From the NCBI RefSeq assembly GCF_003815035.1, contig NZ_RKRK01000002.1, positions 807,956 through 871,955 of the forward strand: a stretch of 64,000 nucleotides of DNA, written 5' to 3'. Of the stretch, positions 16,690 through 27,788 are shown piece after piece (position 1 is the first letter of the stretch; each line of letters begins with the position of its first letter). The position numbers and the translations under genes were made by a program. The DNA comes from Abyssicoccus albus (lineage in GTDB: Bacteria; Bacillota; Bacilli; Staphylococcales; Abyssicoccaceae). The notes beneath the pieces were generated by a model. It ran no database searches. It saw only the letters and a list, made by a program, of their open reading frames with translations, and was not told where the DNA came from.

Positions 16690-16948
16690 TTGTACCAATA
16701 TTGTTTGAAATGTAATTATTTACAAGTTCTTCCATGATATCATCACGATCTAATAAACGGATTTGGTTTCTCGCATCATTATGTCTAGGAATATATGCAG
16801 GGTCACCACTTTGTAGATATCCGACAATTTGGTCTATTGGAGAGTATCCACGTTCGTTTAATGTGTTATACACATTAATTAATACACTTTTGACATCTTC
16901 TTTTTTTTCAATAGGGTCAAATCGTTTCGTTAAATCTTTGTTGCTCAT
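16679..16948 (-). CDS. ireB: IreB (DUF965) regulatory phosphoprotein
   Basis: An 89-residue protein of the DUF965 family. In Enterococcus its member IreB is phosphorylated by the PASTA kinase IreK and dampens cephalosporin resistance. The conserved core reads [20 protein letters not shown] (about residues 25-44), then [19 protein letters not shown] and [14 protein letters not shown]. The ATG at 16948 is chosen over an earlier frame start because it has the AGGGGTTGG ribosome site and matches the family N-terminus. It sits between alaS and ruvX. Confidence 0.9.
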   Translation of the reverse strand: MSNKDLTKRFDPIEKKEDVKSVLINVYNTLNERGYSPIDQIVGYLQSGDPAYIPRHNDARNQIRLLDRDDIMEELVNNYISNNIGTNDK

Positions 16949-17005
16949 TTTACCAACCCCTAAATTTATTATTCGATACATTAACACTATACATTATTTT
17001 ACTAT

Positions 17006-19636
17006 TTAAACATTGCTTTTAATCATATCTTTAACAAACTGTAATGTGTTTGAGATATTGTCTATATTTGTTCCTCCACCTTGTGCGCTATCTTTACGAC
17101 CTCCACCACGGCCATCAACTAAAGGAGCACTTTCCTTAACAACTTGGCCAGCTTGAATACGGTCTGTCACATCATCAGATACGTTACAAATCATCGAGAC
17201 TTTATCATCGTGATGACTCATCAAATAAATGACATACGATTTAAGTTGTGATTTATAATCATCTGCTATTTCACGTAACACTTTTGGATTATCTGCTTCA
17301 ACGGTTGTCACTAAAACTTTTACACCATTTATATCTTCTATTTCTTGTGCAATATTTGAAGACTGACTTTTAGCGATTTCTTTTTTCAATTGTGCAATTT
17401 CTTTTTCTTGTACTTTGATCTCTTCAGCCATACTTTTCGCTTTAGAGATGACATCATCATCTGCTTTAACATTGATAGTCGATTTAATAGATTTGAACTT
17501 ATCGAAGTAATCATTCAAATAGTCGTATGCAACATGCCCGGTAATCGCTTCAATCCTTCTTACACCAGCACCTGTCCCTGACTCAGAAGTAATCTTGAAT
17601 AACCCAACTTGACTCGTGTTTGTTACGTGTGTACCACCACAAAGTTCAATTGAGTATGGCTCTATATTTACGACACGAACGATATCACCATATTTCTCTC
17701 CAAATAATGCCATAGCACCTAATTTTTTTGCTTCATCTATTGGCATGGATTGAATGTCGACATTTAATGCTTCAAATATCTTTTCATTGACTTTCTCTTC
17801 GATTTGACTCAATGTCTCTTCATCAATCTTACCGAAATGACTAAAATCAAAGCGTAATTTATCAGCATCTACTAATGAACCAGCCTGATTAACATGATCA
17901 CCTAAAACATCTTTAAGCACTTGATGTAAAAGATGCGTTGCCGTATGATTTTTCATAATTGAAGTTCTCTTTTTTGTGTCAATCTGTGCATTCACTTCGG
18001 CTTCAGTTTTTAACGTTCCTGATTTTACTTCAACTTGATGAAGATGCTGACCTTTTGGTGCTTTAGACACTTGAGTGACATTCACTTCACACTCATTAGA
18101 AGAAATCATTCCACGATCAGCAACTTGTCCACCACTTTCTGCATAGAACGGTGTTTGTTTGAGAATCACTTGCCCAATGTCACCTTCATTTAAAGCATCA
18201 ACAATTGAACCATCTTTAACGATCACCGATACGGTGGATTGTATAGATGTTGATTCATACCCTACAAATTCAGAATCTACTTCAATCTCATTGAAGACAT
18301 CATTTTGAACTTGCATACTACTTGAGACATTCCTTGCTTCTCTAGCACGTTGTTGTTGTGCTTGCATTTCTTGTTTAAAGCCTTCTTCATCAACTGTCAA
18401 TTGATGTTCTTCAGCGTATTCTCTCGTCAACTCCACTGGGAAACCGAATGTGTCATATAATTTGAACACATCTCTTCCTTTCAGTTCATGTTGATTCGAT
18501 TTCGCTTCTTCAATTAATTGTAAGAGTAATTTTTCACCCTCTTCAATCGTTTCGAAAAATCTAGCTTCCTCAGATTTCAGCACATCTTGAATCAACTGTG
18601 CTTTTTGTTCCACTTCTGGATAAAATTCACGCATCACATCAATGACGATTGGAACAAGTTTATACATAAATGGCTCATCAAAGTTTAATTTCGTCCCAAA
18701 CCTTACAGCACGACGGATTAAACGGCGCAAAATGTATCCTCTACCTTCACTTGATGGTAGCGCACCATCTCCAATTGCAAAGGTTACCGTTCTGACATGA
18801 TCACTAATTATTTTAAAGTGAGGCTTGTATTCATCTTGTGTATAGCGAATATCCGTCATAAATTCTACTTTTTCAATAATCGGATATATGAGATCAGTTT
18901 CATAATTAGTTTCTGTATTTTGGATGACAGAAGTAATACGTTCAAGACCCATCCCGGTATCAATGTTTTGCTTTGGTAATGGCGTATACGTATTATCTTC
19001 ATTATGATTGAACTCACTAAATACAAGATTCCATATTTCTAAATAACGTTCGTTCTCTCCACCAGGATACATTTCATTGGCTGGATCGTTTTGACCATAT
19101 GCCTCACCACGATCATAAAAAATTTCTGTATTTGGACCACTTGGACCAACTCCAATATCCCAGAAGTTTCCTTCTATTCTAATAATTCGACCATCATCTA
19201 ATCCAATCATATCGTGCCACAACGCATAAGCTTCTTCATCTTCTGGATGAATAGTGACGTAAATTTTATCCTCGTCTAAGTCTAACCACTCTGGACTTGT
19301 CAAAAATTCATACGCAAACTCAATCGCTTCTTTCTTGAAATAATCACCAATACTAAAATTCCCAAGCATCTCAAAAAATGTATGATGTCGCGCTGTAAAC
19401 CCTACATTTTCAACATCATTGGTACGAATTGACTTTTGAGCGTTGGTGATTTTTGGGTTATCTGGAATGACACGGCCATCGAAATATTTCTTTAACGTTG
19501 CGACACCCGAGTTAATCCATAACAGCGTATCATCATCGATTGGCACAAGTGGTGCACTCGGTTCTATTTGATGCCCTTTTGATTTAAAGAAATCCAAAAA
19601 CATTTGTCTTATTTCATTACCTGTTAAATTTTTCAT
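17006..19636 (-). CDS. alaS: AlaS, alanyl-tRNA synthetase
   Basis: An 876-residue class II synthetase that charges tRNA-Ala. It has the catalytic core ([20 protein letters not shown] near residue 25, [18 protein letters not shown] near 82), the tRNA-recognition region, the editing domain with the zinc-binding [11 protein letters not shown] and CGGTHV (about 555-670), and the C-terminal coiled coil plus C-Ala domain ending in [11 protein letters not shown]. The start at 19636 follows TAGGAG and fits the usual MKxL start. It is controlled by a T-box leader at 19662-19902. Confidence 0.97.
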   Translation of the reverse strand: MKNLTGNEIRQMFLDFFKSKGHQIEPSAPLVPIDDDTLLWINSGVATLKKYFDGRVIPDNPKITNAQKSIRTNDVENVGFTARHHTFFEMLGNFSIGDYFKKEAIEFAYEFLTSPEWLDLDEDKIYVTIHPEDEEAYALWHDMIGLDDGRIIRIEGNFWDIGVGPSGPNTEIFYDRGEAYGQNDPANEMYPGGENERYLEIWNLVFSEFNHNEDNTYTPLPKQNIDTGMGLERITSVIQNTETNYETDLIYPIIEKVEFMTDIRYTQDEYKPHFKIISDHVRTVTFAIGDGALPSSEGRGYILRRLIRRAVRFGTKLNFDEPFMYKLVPIVIDVMREFYPEVEQKAQLIQDVLKSEEARFFETIEEGEKLLLQLIEEAKSNQHELKGRDVFKLYDTFGFPVELTREYAEEHQLTVDEEGFKQEMQAQQQRAREARNVSSSMQVQNDVFNEIEVDSEFVGYESTSIQSTVSVIVKDGSIVDALNEGDIGQVILKQTPFYAESGGQVADRGMISSNECEVNVTQVSKAPKGQHLHQVEVKSGTLKTEAEVNAQIDTKKRTSIMKNHTATHLLHQVLKDVLGDHVNQAGSLVDADKLRFDFSHFGKIDEETLSQIEEKVNEKIFEALNVDIQSMPIDEAKKLGAMALFGEKYGDIVRVVNIEPYSIELCGGTHVTNTSQVGLFKITSESGTGAGVRRIEAITGHVAYDYLNDYFDKFKSIKSTINVKADDDVISKAKSMAEEIKVQEKEIAQLKKEIAKSQSSNIAQEIEDINGVKVLVTTVEADNPKVLREIADDYKSQLKSYVIYLMSHHDDKVSMICNVSDDVTDRIQAGQVVKESAPLVDGRGGGRKDSAQGGGTNIDNISNTLQFVKDMIKSNV

Positions 19637-19661
19637 CAAATCACTCCTATTATTTCCGATT

Positions 19662-19902
19662 AAAAAAAATACATTCAACCCATATCACAGGGGCGAATGT
19701 ATCCGCGGTACCACCCTAATTATAGACGCAAAGCACCTATCACTTAGTAATATATTAAATTAAACTGAAGTAGCATGATATGTCAATGAACCCTTTCACC
19801 AAATAGGTTCTCTCTTTTTATCATTATTCATTAATAGAATTAATTTGCTAAATATATCATATAGTTTCAGTCTTAATATAAGTCATTTCTCATCGTTGAG
19901 TT
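19662..19902 (-). ncRNA. T-box leader RNA controlling alaS
   Basis: Read on the minus strand, the base of stem I (ACTGAA) pairs with TTCAGT, and the codon just before that closing arm is GCT, an alanine specifier. The T-box sequence AGGGTGGTACCGCG lies at 19704-19717. It is followed by the terminator: ACATTC pairs with GAATGT, then a run of eight T. Uncharged tRNA-Ala should stabilise the antiterminator and allow alaS transcription. I did not draw stems II and III. Confidence 0.92.
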
Positions 19903-19908
19903 ATATAA

Positions 19909-19937
19909 ATTATAATCATTATCAAAAAAAAAATCAA
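19909..19937 (-). promoter_or_regulatory. Promoter of alaS
   Basis: Minus-strand -35 TTGATT (19932-19937) and a perfect -10 TATAAT (19909-19914), separated by 17 bp that include a run of eight T. The predicted start, near 19902, is at the beginning of the T-box leader and just outside recD2. Confidence 0.75.
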
Positions 19938-19960
19938 TGAATACCCTTTGAATGATTTCA

Positions 19961-22369
19961 TCATTTTTGCATGAAATCATATGGAGATACTTCCTCACAA
20001 CCAATGGACGGGTGAATATTTTCAAACTCGTTTTGATTAACTTGTTGAACAAATGGTCTAGCGATATTTTCATCTTGATGTTCATGTAAATCATCTTCGT
20101 CATGATCAACTTCTATTTGCTCTTTATATTCTCTATGATTTACATCGACTGCTTTAAACTGTTCCTTAATATATTCGCTTAAATGCGTATATCTCACAAT
20201 ATTATTATTCGATAAACCAATATTAAAGGCTTCGGGTTCTCCTATAAGTAATAACGATTCTTTTGCTCGAGTAATCCCTGTATACAGAATACTCTTTTGA
20301 AGCATTCTATAATATCCTTTGACGACTGGCATAATCACAATTGGGAATTCTGACCCTTGAGACTTATGTATACTGCATGCGTATGCCAATGTGATTTCAA
20401 TTAGGTCTTTCCGTTGATATTCTACACTATTGCCTTGATAATCGACTGTTACAACCCCATCATCAATCGTTTGGATAATCCCCATATCCCCATTAAATAC
20501 TTGATCATTCGGTCTGTTGACCAATTGGAGTACTTTATCTCCGACCCGGTACAATAAATCATCATTAATCTTAATTTCATTCAATGTTGGATCTTTTGGA
20601 TTTAGTCTATTTTGTAGCACTTGATTCAGTCGATTGATACCAGCACTCCCACGATATATCGGAGCAAGCACTTGGAATTCAGATTTATCACGTCCTCGTG
20701 ATATACCACTCGATACAGCCCAATCAATCTTATCTGCAATTTCATCTTGGTGACATTGTATGAAAGTTCTATCTTTATATTTTTGTCTTATATCGATATG
20801 TTCACCATTCTTCATTTGATGAGCTAAGTGAACTATGGACGACCCTTCTTGCTGACGATACACCCGATCAAGCCTCGTATGGTTAAAGCATTTAGATTGA
20901 ATTAAGTCATGAAACACATATCCTGGCCCAACACTTGGGAGTTGATCTTCATCGCCAACAAAGATAATCTTAGTTCCGGGTTGAATACATTGTAATAATT
21001 GATAGAACAAGTACGTATCGACCATCGACATTTCATCAACGATAATTAGTTCCGCATTAATTTCAGTATCTAATTCATCCGTCTCAGAACTATCAATACC
21101 ATATCCTATTAGTCTATGAATGGTAGACGCCATCAAGCCAGTTGTTTCATTCAAACGCTTTGCAGCTCGTCCTGTTGGAGCACATAACCGAATCGGAAAA
21201 TCTTCTTCATCGTCGTATTCTGACAACTCAATTGGCGCATCGGTAAGCCTTAAATATAAGTTTACGATACCATTAATGACTGTTGTCTTACCAGTCCCTG
21301 GACCACCAGATAAGATGACGATGGAATGATCCATAAAATTAGATAATACATCACGTTGTGCGCTTGAGTATTCTATACCAAGTTCATCCTCTAGTTCACC
21401 AATCGTTTCTTCGATATGCGATTGATCAAAGCCCGATTCAACATGCTGCTCGTCTTCAACCATTTGTCTTAATAATTTACTTGCCCGTCGTTCTGCATAG
21501 TATAGTTGGGGGATATAATAACGGTCTTCATCTTGAAAAATATCCTGTCGTTCAATCAATTGTAATATATGTTCTTTGTAGAGTGATTCATCGTTAGAAA
21601 GGTCTAACAATTCATCTGTTAACATCACCCATTCAAATGATGTTATGTATGTATGACCTTCTTGGTGACAAAATTGGTCTATCGTATGAATTAATCCAGC
21701 ATAAATGCGTTCAGGATGGTCGTAGCTCATGCCCATATTTTGAGCTAACTTATCAGCCGTGTGAAATCCTATACCGCGAACATCTTTTACGATGCGGAAA
21801 GGATTTTCTTGAATCCTGGCCACGGTCTCTTCTTTATACGTTTTATATAATTTAACACTTGCTTCCGGACCAATACCCCATTCATTTAATTGAATCATAA
21901 TATCTTGGGTTGCTCTATTTTCAACGATTCCTTTATAAATCGTAGTCTTTAAAGTGTCTTTAATATTAACTTCTTCCAATACAGCCTCATTATTATAAAT
22001 ACGTTCTAATGCATCATTACCTAAAGATTCTATAACTTTCTGGGCTGTCTTTAGACCTACACCATGAAATAAATCACTGGATAAATACTTCACTACTGCA
22101 TCGTAATCAGAAGGGAGTTTCTTTTTATACGTTGACACTTTAAATTGCTCACCATATTTAGGGTGTTCAATCAACTGGCCAATAAATTCATACTCTTCTC
22201 CTTCAGTAATGTTAGGCATCAAACCAATGACATTGATTTCGTCCTCTAGAGATAATGTCGAATCTTTAATTGTGACATTCAGTACTGTATATGCATTATC
22301 AGCATTATGAAAAATGATTCGTTCTGCAATCCCTACTATTGCAGAAGATTGAGCTGTTTGTTGTTGCAT
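19961..22369 (-). CDS. recD2: RecD2 5'-3' DNA helicase
   Basis: An 802-residue SF1B helicase of the RecD2 type, the form not tied to RecBC, used in DNA repair and replication-fork stability. The long N-terminal region with helix-hairpin-helix segments (FHGVGLKTAQKVI, DVRGIGFHTADKLA, residues 80-220) is the RecD2 hallmark. The helicase core has Walker A GGPGTGKTT near residue 355, DEMSMVD (motif II), and the C-terminal YACSIHKSQGSEFP and TGITRAKESLLL. It follows the TPR gene by 30 bp and ends near the alaS promoter. Confidence 0.94.
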   Translation of the reverse strand: MQQQTAQSSAIVGIAERIIFHNADNAYTVLNVTIKDSTLSLEDEINVIGLMPNITEGEEYEFIGQLIEHPKYGEQFKVSTYKKKLPSDYDAVVKYLSSDLFHGVGLKTAQKVIESLGNDALERIYNNEAVLEEVNIKDTLKTTIYKGIVENRATQDIMIQLNEWGIGPEASVKLYKTYKEETVARIQENPFRIVKDVRGIGFHTADKLAQNMGMSYDHPERIYAGLIHTIDQFCHQEGHTYITSFEWVMLTDELLDLSNDESLYKEHILQLIERQDIFQDEDRYYIPQLYYAERRASKLLRQMVEDEQHVESGFDQSHIEETIGELEDELGIEYSSAQRDVLSNFMDHSIVILSGGPGTGKTTVINGIVNLYLRLTDAPIELSEYDDEEDFPIRLCAPTGRAAKRLNETTGLMASTIHRLIGYGIDSSETDELDTEINAELIIVDEMSMVDTYLFYQLLQCIQPGTKIIFVGDEDQLPSVGPGYVFHDLIQSKCFNHTRLDRVYRQQEGSSIVHLAHQMKNGEHIDIRQKYKDRTFIQCHQDEIADKIDWAVSSGISRGRDKSEFQVLAPIYRGSAGINRLNQVLQNRLNPKDPTLNEIKINDDLLYRVGDKVLQLVNRPNDQVFNGDMGIIQTIDDGVVTVDYQGNSVEYQRKDLIEITLAYACSIHKSQGSEFPIVIMPVVKGYYRMLQKSILYTGITRAKESLLLIGEPEAFNIGLSNNNIVRYTHLSEYIKEQFKAVDVNHREYKEQIEVDHDEDDLHEHQDENIARPFVQQVNQNEFENIHPSIGCEEVSPYDFMQK

Positions 22370-22399
22370 CTTGTCACCTCATTGGAATGGTATAGGCTA

Positions 22400-23020
22400 T
22401 TATAAAGATGATTGAAGCTTTAATGCTAAGAAATGATTCGGATTAATAGCTAATGCTTTCGTGACACTATGTTCAGCAAGGTCAAATTGTTCACGATAAT
22501 AGTGAATCAATGCTAAATTATAATAAGCATCATCATGTTGATCATTTTTTTTAATAATGTTCTCAAAGATTGGTTGCGCTTCATCTATCATGTCGTTCTG
22601 TGCAAGGTTCAGTGCATATTGAAAATAAACATCTTCATCATACGAATCACATAAATCAAAAGCCGTCATATAATAAGGCAGTGCTAGTTTTGTCATCGAC
22701 GTATGTGAAAGTGTTTGTGCTAACATATAATTTAAATCTTTATCGTCTTGCTTTAATTCATATGCTTGTCGATATAAATCTAATGCTTTGTCAAAGATTG
22801 CTTTATTGTAATAAAAGTTCCCTAACGTATACGGAATTCTAAAATCATTGGAATCGACCTCGAACTGTTTGATGAGTATCCCTTCTGCTTCTTCGAACGC
22901 GCCACGCTCGAACAAAAGCACAGATAAATTAATCATATGTTCTGTCTTTTCACCGTCTTCTTTTATCACACTTAACAAACGATCAATTGCTTCGTCCGTT
23001 TTCTGTTGTCTATTGTCCAT
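22400..23020 (-). CDS. Tetratricopeptide-repeat protein
   Basis: A 206-residue protein made of about five TPR units (LSVLLFERGAFEEAEGIL, PYTLGNFYYNKAIFDKALDL, YFQYALNLAQNDMIDEAQPI, YNLALIHYYREQFDLAEHS). Such proteins act as binding scaffolds; no partner is known. The ATG at 23020 has AGGTGA 8 bases upstream and is preferred over a GTG at 23032. The gene is always found between mnmA and recD2 in staphylococci and bacilli (YrrB-like). No signal peptide or membrane segment, so it is cytoplasmic. Confidence 0.88.
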   Translation of the reverse strand: MDNRQQKTDEAIDRLLSVIKEDGEKTEHMINLSVLLFERGAFEEAEGILIKQFEVDSNDFRIPYTLGNFYYNKAIFDKALDLYRQAYELKQDDKDLNYMLAQTLSHTSMTKLALPYYMTAFDLCDSYDEDVYFQYALNLAQNDMIDEAQPIFENIIKKNDQHDDAYYNLALIHYYREQFDLAEHSVTKALAINPNHFLALKLQSSL

Positions 23021-23170
23021 AAATTTAATCACCTAATGTAATATAAAATATATCGTTTCCTTATCCTTATCATTTTATATAAATCTTCAAATAAAAATAG
23101 ACTCATTACTAGTATACTAAACTTATCTGCATACTAAAATGGTCTATCCTTATTTCAGCAATTTCAACCA

Positions 23171-24325
<1,155 letters not shown>

Positions 24326-25456
24326 TTATAAGGAATTATTATATATGCCTTTAAGAATATTTGCAAATGCGATGACTTCATCTTCAGTCGTCATGTGACT
24401 TAGACTTATACGAATGGAATGTGTAACGCGTTCTGATGATTCACCGTACATTGCCATCAACACATGTGACGGTTGTAATGCGCCAGCTGTACATGCACTC
24501 CCCGCTGAAATGTGAACATCTTTCAAATCAAGTTGAGTGAGTATTATTTCTGATGTTTTAAACGGTAAATAGATATTTAAAATATGTGCGACACTATTCA
24601 TTGAACCATTTACTGCAAATGGAACTTCTAATTGTTGCAATGTATTAATGAATAATTCTTTCAGCTGTAAACAATGAATGTTTCGTTCATTAGATTGTTC
24701 AGCTAATCGTTCGATCGCTTTACCAAACGCACTAATATGAATGACATTCTCCGTCCCAGCACGACGCTCTAACTCGTGACTTCCACCATATATAAGCGGC
24801 TTAATCGGAGCGTCTGCACGTTTAAGTAATGCACCAATCCCTTTTGGACCATATAATTTATGGGCAGATATGCTCATATAATCTGCACATAAATCTTCTA
24901 AATTAAACGTCATTCTCCCAACCGCTTGAACCGCATCGACGTGGAAGAATGCCTGATGATCGACTAATAACTCACCGACTTCATAAACAGGCAACATCAC
25001 ACCCGTTTCATTATTTACAAACATCATCGTCACTAACACCGTATCGTCTCTTAAAGCATTCCGAACTTGTTCCGCTTGTATCAAACCATTTTCATCGACA
25101 GGCAGACGAGTCACTTCATATCCTTCGTGCTCTTCTAGTTCATTCAATAAGTTTTTAACAGAACTATGTTCCACATTCGATGTGATAATATGACGACCTT
25201 TTTGTTTGTTATAAAATAAACTCGATTTAATCGCTAAATTTGTCGCTTCGGTCGCAGAACTTGTAAAAATCACTTGCTCTGTCGACACATCAAAATACCG
25301 ACCAATTATTCCCCTAGCATCGTCAATCAATTTACGCGCTGCTCTTCCATAACGATGAAGGCTAGACGGATTACCATACTGTTGATGAATGATATCTACC
25401 ATATGATCTTTTACAACTGGATCCAATGGTGTTGTTGCCGCATAATCGAAATACAT
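24326..25456 (-). CDS. Cysteine desulfurase dedicated to tRNA thiolation (YrvO-like)
   Basis: A 376-residue PLP enzyme of the NifS/IscS class that takes sulfur from cysteine. The PLP lysine lies in SAHKLYGPKGIGAL (about residues 198-211), the substrate-site ATEATNLAI near 75, and the persulfide cysteine in SAGSACTAGALQPSHV near 325. The ATG at 25456 has AAAGGAG 8 bases upstream and gives the usual MYFDYAATTP start; a longer in-frame extension back to 25552 has no support. Its place directly before mnmA marks it as the partner of that thiolase. Confidence 0.93.
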   Translation of the reverse strand: MYFDYAATTPLDPVVKDHMVDIIHQQYGNPSSLHRYGRAARKLIDDARGIIGRYFDVSTEQVIFTSSATEATNLAIKSSLFYNKQKGRHIITSNVEHSSVKNLLNELEEHEGYEVTRLPVDENGLIQAEQVRNALRDDTVLVTMMFVNNETGVMLPVYEVGELLVDHQAFFHVDAVQAVGRMTFNLEDLCADYMSISAHKLYGPKGIGALLKRADAPIKPLIYGGSHELERRAGTENVIHISAFGKAIERLAEQSNERNIHCLQLKELFINTLQQLEVPFAVNGSMNSVAHILNIYLPFKTSEIILTQLDLKDVHISAGSACTAGALQPSHVLMAMYGESSERVTHSIRISLSHMTTEDEVIAFANILKGIYNNSL

Positions 25457-25591
25457 TATATTCACTCCTTTAACTAATATCAATATATACCTAAACAAAA
25501 TATGATTAAATTTATTATAGCAAATGAATTGAATAAGCAGAAAATTAAACACTTTAAAACATTTCGTTTACAATAGCTAATAGAACTCAAA

Positions 25592-25618
25592 ATACAATAT
25601 TATGATTCTATATTGTAT
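25592..25618. promoter_or_regulatory. Inverted repeat upstream of the monooxygenase gene
   Basis: Arms ATACAATAT and ATATTGTAT, 9 bp each with a 9-bp spacer, lie 18 bp before the ATG of the luciferase-like gene. A TTTACA box lies at 25568-25573. The dyad may be an operator at the promoter or the 5' end of the transcript. The binding protein is unknown. Confidence 0.4.
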
Positions 25619-25635
25619 AGAAAGAAGGAATAAAT

Positions 25636-26643
25636 ATGTCAAAATTAAATGTCTCTGCTTTAAACTTAGTGCCAATCAGACAAGGCAAATCAGTAAAAGA
25701 TGCTATCGATGAAATGGTTGACTTAGCTCAACACCTAGAATCATTAGATTATTCAAGATATTGGATCGCCGAACATCATAATACACTCGGCCTTGCAAGT
25801 AGTGCGACGGTCACGTTAATTCAACATACGTTACAACATACGAGTACATTAGTTGTCGGGTCTGGTGGAATTATGTTACCTAACCACTCTCCATTAGTCG
25901 TTGCGGAACAATTTGGTACGTTAGAAACTTTATTCAAAGGCAGACTAAACTTAGGATTAGGACGCGCACCAGGAACAGATCGAATTACAGCCAATGCATT
26001 ACGTCGTGATGATGGCATGCGTAATGTCAATAGTTTCCCTCAAGATGTGAATCAACTGTTAACATTTTTTGGTGATCAGTCTAAACAAGGCTTTGTTAAA
26101 GCCAATCCAGGAATGGATACACATGTCCCTGTATACATCCTTGGCTCATCAACAGATTCAGCACGATTAGCCGCGTCACTTGGATTACCTTATGCATTTG
26201 CTTCACACTTTGCACCACAAATGTTAAAAGAAGCGATTGAAATTTATCGTGATCAATTCGAACCAAGTGAATATTTAGATGAGCCTTATGTTATTGCCGG
26301 AATGAATGCAATTCTTGCTGAAACAAATGACGAAGCAAAGCATTTAGCAACAACAATGCAACAATTTATCTTAAATATCATACGAAGTGAATCAAACCCA
26401 CTCATGCCACCAACAGATGAAATCGATCAAATCATGACAGATTATGAAAAACAAGTGATAGAATCAAGATTCCCTACAGCATTATTAGGTGATAAAGACA
26501 CAGCATTAGAACAATTAAAACAATTTACTAACGATTATCATATCGATGAAGTAATGGCTGTCACGTATATATATGATACGGATAAGCAACACCATTCGTA
26601 TACTTTATTAAAAGAAGTGGTTGATGCGTTTAACCAACAATAA
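25636..26643 (+). CDS. Luciferase-like flavin monooxygenase (LLM class)
   Basis: A 335-residue TIM-barrel protein of the bacterial-luciferase-like family, group with MsnO8-type names; substrate unknown. Family features are SRYWIAEHHN near residue 38, the flavin-site region GSGGIMLPNHSPLVVAEQFGTLETLF (in parts, about 75-100), the LGLGRAPGTD loop at 107-116, and YILGSSTDSARLAASLGLPYAFASHF near 170-195. It is a single plus-strand gene with an AAGAAGG ribosome site, divergent from the cysteine desulfurase gene and closed by a strong terminator, so it forms a one-gene transcript. Confidence 0.85.
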   Translation: MSKLNVSALNLVPIRQGKSVKDAIDEMVDLAQHLESLDYSRYWIAEHHNTLGLASSATVTLIQHTLQHTSTLVVGSGGIMLPNHSPLVVAEQFGTLETLFKGRLNLGLGRAPGTDRITANALRRDDGMRNVNSFPQDVNQLLTFFGDQSKQGFVKANPGMDTHVPVYILGSSTDSARLAASLGLPYAFASHFAPQMLKEAIEIYRDQFEPSEYLDEPYVIAGMNAILAETNDEAKHLATTMQQFILNIIRSESNPLMPPTDEIDQIMTDYEKQVIESRFPTALLGDKDTALEQLKQFTNDYHIDEVMAVTYIYDTDKQHHSYTLLKEVVDAFNQQ

Positions 26644-26664
26644 TTTATATTTATCAGACAATAA

Positions 26665-26708
26665 AAGTAGCGATAAAATTTGATCGTTTTCAAATTTTAT
26701 CGCTACTT
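26665..26708. terminator. Strong hairpin terminator after the monooxygenase gene
   Basis: A perfect 18-bp stem (left arm 26665-26682, right arm 26691-26708, core AGCGATAAAATTTG) with an 8-base loop. T-rich sequence lies on both sides, so it may also stop transcription coming from the repeat side. Confidence 0.88.
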
Positions 26709-26737
26709 CTTTATTTTGAATTTCGTCTCATTGCCTT

Positions 26738-27077
26738 CTCGTATTCAGAGTATTTTTGATTTACTCTGATTACGAGGTCATTTTCGACCATTTTCCCTTC
26801 CGTATTCAGAGTATTTGCGATTTACTCTGATTACGAGACCATTTTCGACCAATTTTCCTTCCGTATTCAGAGTATTTGCGATTTACTCTGATTACGAGGC
26901 CATTTTCGACCAATTTCCCTTACGTATTCAGAGTATTTGCGATTTACTCTGATTACGAGGCCATTTTCGACCAATTTCCCTTCCTATTCAGAGTATTTTT
27001 GATTTACTCTGATTACGAGGCCATTTTCGACCAATTTCCCTTCCGTATTCAGAGTATTTGCGATTTACTCTGATTAC
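26738..27077. repeat. Six 61-bp tandem units with CAGAGTA/TACTCTG palindromes
   Basis: Copies begin (at GTATTCAGAG or its variant) at 26741, 26802, 26863, 26924, 26984 and 27045. The step is 61 bp throughout, except one 60-bp step caused by a single deleted G. Each unit has arms CGTATTCAGAGTA and TACTCTGATTACG (one mismatch) around a 9-base loop, then a pyrimidine-rich linker with CATTTTCGACCAATTTCC. The block fills the gap between the convergent monooxygenase and cymR genes. No gene is visible in it or in the AT-rich stretch up to 27271. Confidence 0.92.
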
Positions 27078-27271
27078 CAGGTTAATTTAACCATATTTCC
27101 TTATTTTAAATATCATCGAGTAATAAAAATCATAATATAAATCCATATTAGTATTTAAAAATTTCTATTTCTAAATTCAAATAAAAACCGCCTACCTACT
27201 TAACTAAACAATATCTATTCATATAGAATGTGTAAAATTAAGAGTAGACGATTCAAAGATAAAAATATTCA

Positions 27272-27691
27272 TTAAATATAAAACATATACCCATCAGACA
27301 ATTCATCACTATTAGATGATATCAAATCATGTAGTGATGTTGTGTCCAGTATATCTTTTATCGATTGTGTCATACGACTCCATAACAATTGGCTTTCCTG
27401 AGGCTCGATATCCATTGGCTCAACCATCTGAATCGGACCTTCAACGAGTCTCAAAATCTCACCAATAAAAATTTTTTCAGGTGATTTATTTAACTTATAC
27501 CCACCTCGTGCACCACGTACACTTGTAACAAGTTCCGCTTCACGCAGTGGTCCGATCAACTGTTCTAAATATAAATCGCTAATATTATTTTCCGTTGCGA
27601 TTGCTTTAACAGACTTACACCCTTGTCCATCATACTTCGCTAAAGATAACATAAACATTAAACTGTAACGGCCTCGTGTTGAAATTTTCAC
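27272..27691 (-). CDS. cymR: CymR, Rrf2-family regulator of cysteine metabolism
   Basis: A 139-residue Rrf2-type repressor. In Bacillus and Staphylococcus CymR, often with the cysteine synthase CysK, represses sulfur-assimilation and cystine-uptake genes. It begins MKISTRGRYSLMFMLSLA, has the winged HTH with ISDLYLEQLIGPLREAELV and SVRGARGGYKL (about residues 38-68), and the EILRLVEGPI segment. It lacks the Fe-S cysteine trio of IscR (only one Cys, at residue 25), which fits CymR. Divergent from rarA. Confidence 0.92.
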   Translation of the reverse strand: MKISTRGRYSLMFMLSLAKYDGQGCKSVKAIATENNISDLYLEQLIGPLREAELVTSVRGARGGYKLNKSPEKIFIGEILRLVEGPIQMVEPMDIEPQESQLLWSRMTQSIKDILDTTSLHDLISSNSDELSDGYMFYI

Positions 27692-27710
27692 AATATCACC
27701 TACAACATTT

Positions 27711-27740
27711 TTGTATCATTTCACTTAATGATACTATAAT
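27711..27740 (+). promoter_or_regulatory. rarA promoter with a dyad in its spacer
   Basis: -35 TTGTAT (27711-27716) and -10 TATAAT (27735-27740), 18 bp apart. The spacer contains the inverted repeat TATCATT-N6-AATGATA (27714-27733). It lies between the divergent cymR and rarA genes, so a regulator bound here could control both; whether that is CymR is unknown. Confidence 0.5.
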
Positions 27741-27788
27741 ATATATTGAACAACAACTAAAGTAAGCATTTACGTAAGGAGTCATTCT

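Noticed and set aside
19873-20109. Separate 78-codon minus-strand gene at the end of recD2
   Set aside because: It lies in another frame of recD2 and across the alaS promoter, with no ribosome site.
26738-27077. CRISPR array from the six regular repeats
   Set aside because: The linkers between palindromes are nearly identical to each other, so there are no unique spacers, and no cas genes are present in the window.
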